In this document: positions 5,489 through 5,624 of the stretch, in pieces
Layout of the letters: each line of letters begins with the position of its first letter
Position numbering within the stretch: position 1 is the stretch's first letter
DNA from: Actinomycetota bacterium
GTDB taxonomy: Bacteria; Actinomycetota; Rubrobacteria; Rubrobacterales; Rubrobacteraceae
Assembly: GCA_020200675.1 (NCBI GenBank)
Contig: JAIVIG010000346.1
Location: 1 to 5,624 of the forward strand
DNA: 5,624 nucleotides
Reading direction: 5' to 3'
Program-made: the position numbers and the translations under genes
Notes under the pieces: model-generated
Database searches by the model: none
Seen by the model: only the letters and a program-made list of their open reading frames with translations
What the model was told of the DNA's origin: nothing

Positions 5489-5510
5489 GCTACCACGTTA
5501 CCGTGTTAGC
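5489..5510. promoter_or_regulatory. 22-bp interrupted dyad, candidate operator
   Basis: GCTACCACG (5489-5497), spacer TTAC, CGTGTTAGC (5502-5510): the arms match at 8 of 9 positions. It lies about 80-100 bases upstream of the regulator ATG, with no T-run, so a transcription-factor operator is more likely than a terminator. Dyads bind dimeric regulators; the OmpR-family protein of this operon would be expected to use direct repeats instead, so another regulator may act here. Confidence 0.35.
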
Positions 5511-5624
5511 CCAAAGTACTCTTCTTAAACGCGTCGTTAACACAACATCGATACTAGCCGGTGGATCTTGCGTAGGCGTTACCGACTCCTTACGAAAGGC
5601 TTAACAGACTTTCCGGGCGATGCC

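Larger units (their letters stand above)
5419..5624. other. Upstream intergenic region of the operon
   Basis: About 200 bases without a gene on either strand and lower in GC than the operon. It must hold the operon promoter, but I find no minus-strand -35/-10 pair with good matches; TATACC (5477-5472) is the nearest -10-like hexamer and lacks a -35. TTAAA (5525-5529) and TTAAC (5537-5541) on the plus strand repeat at a 12-base step, a spacing compatible with tandem OmpR-family binding, but the motif is short. The dyad and the rightward promoter candidate are listed separately. Confidence 0.5.

Noticed and set aside
1..5624. CRISPR arrays, tRNA, rRNA or riboswitches
   Set aside because: No regularly spaced short repeats, no cloverleaf with a TTCRANY-type arm, and no rRNA-like blocks were seen in the intergenic parts.

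Overview
The window is a high-GC bacterial segment carrying one leftward (minus-strand) operon, flanked on both sides by visibly more AT-rich non-coding DNA. Codon and base use, the wordy OmpR-type regulator, and a membrane-anchored type II NADH dehydrogenase would suit a Rubrobacter-like actinobacterium or a Chloroflexota relative. This placement is an impression from the sequence only and is not firm.

Layout in transcription order (right to left): (a) 5407-5624, upstream region with a near-perfect dyad (5489-5510), a possible rightward promoter, and a three-codon leader ORF ending directly at the regulator's ATG; (b) 5406-4717, an OmpR/PhoB-family response regulator whose receiver and winged-helix domains lie in one frame but are separated by an in-frame TGA (5038-5040); (c) 4720-3473, a HAMP-containing sensor histidine kinase with four membrane segments and no sizeable extracytoplasmic domain, overlapping the regulator by 4 bases; (d) a 77-base gap with a good ribosome binding site; (e) 3395-1719, an NDH-2-type FAD/NAD(P) oxidoreductase with an extra four-helix membrane domain at its N-terminus; (f) 1722-295, a 475-residue, roughly 13-helix membrane protein, again overlapping by 4 bases; (g) a 10-bp stem hairpin over the last stop codon; (h) 1-126, what looks like the left end of an IS256-like insertion sequence, its transposase starting at base 18 and running out of the window.

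The most interesting point is that the membrane protein is built from three copies of a four-helix unit, and that the N-terminal extension of the NDH-2 enzyme is a fourth copy of the same unit. Units 2 and 3 of the membrane protein align without gaps over about 132 residues (57 identities by hand count) and each keeps two membrane-embedded histidines exactly 70 residues apart; the unit on the NDH-2 and unit 1 lack the second histidine. Together with a kinase that can only sense within or near the membrane, this suggests a quinone- or redox-linked respiratory module: the two-component system senses the membrane state and controls a membrane-tethered NADH:quinone oxidoreductase and its partner protein. 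The genes and repeats are read directly; the joint function is inference.

The second point is the split regulator: either a nonsense mutation or sequencing error, or a natural separation into a free receiver and a free DNA-binding protein. TGA is used as a normal stop elsewhere in this operon, so recoding as a sense codon genome-wide is unlikely.
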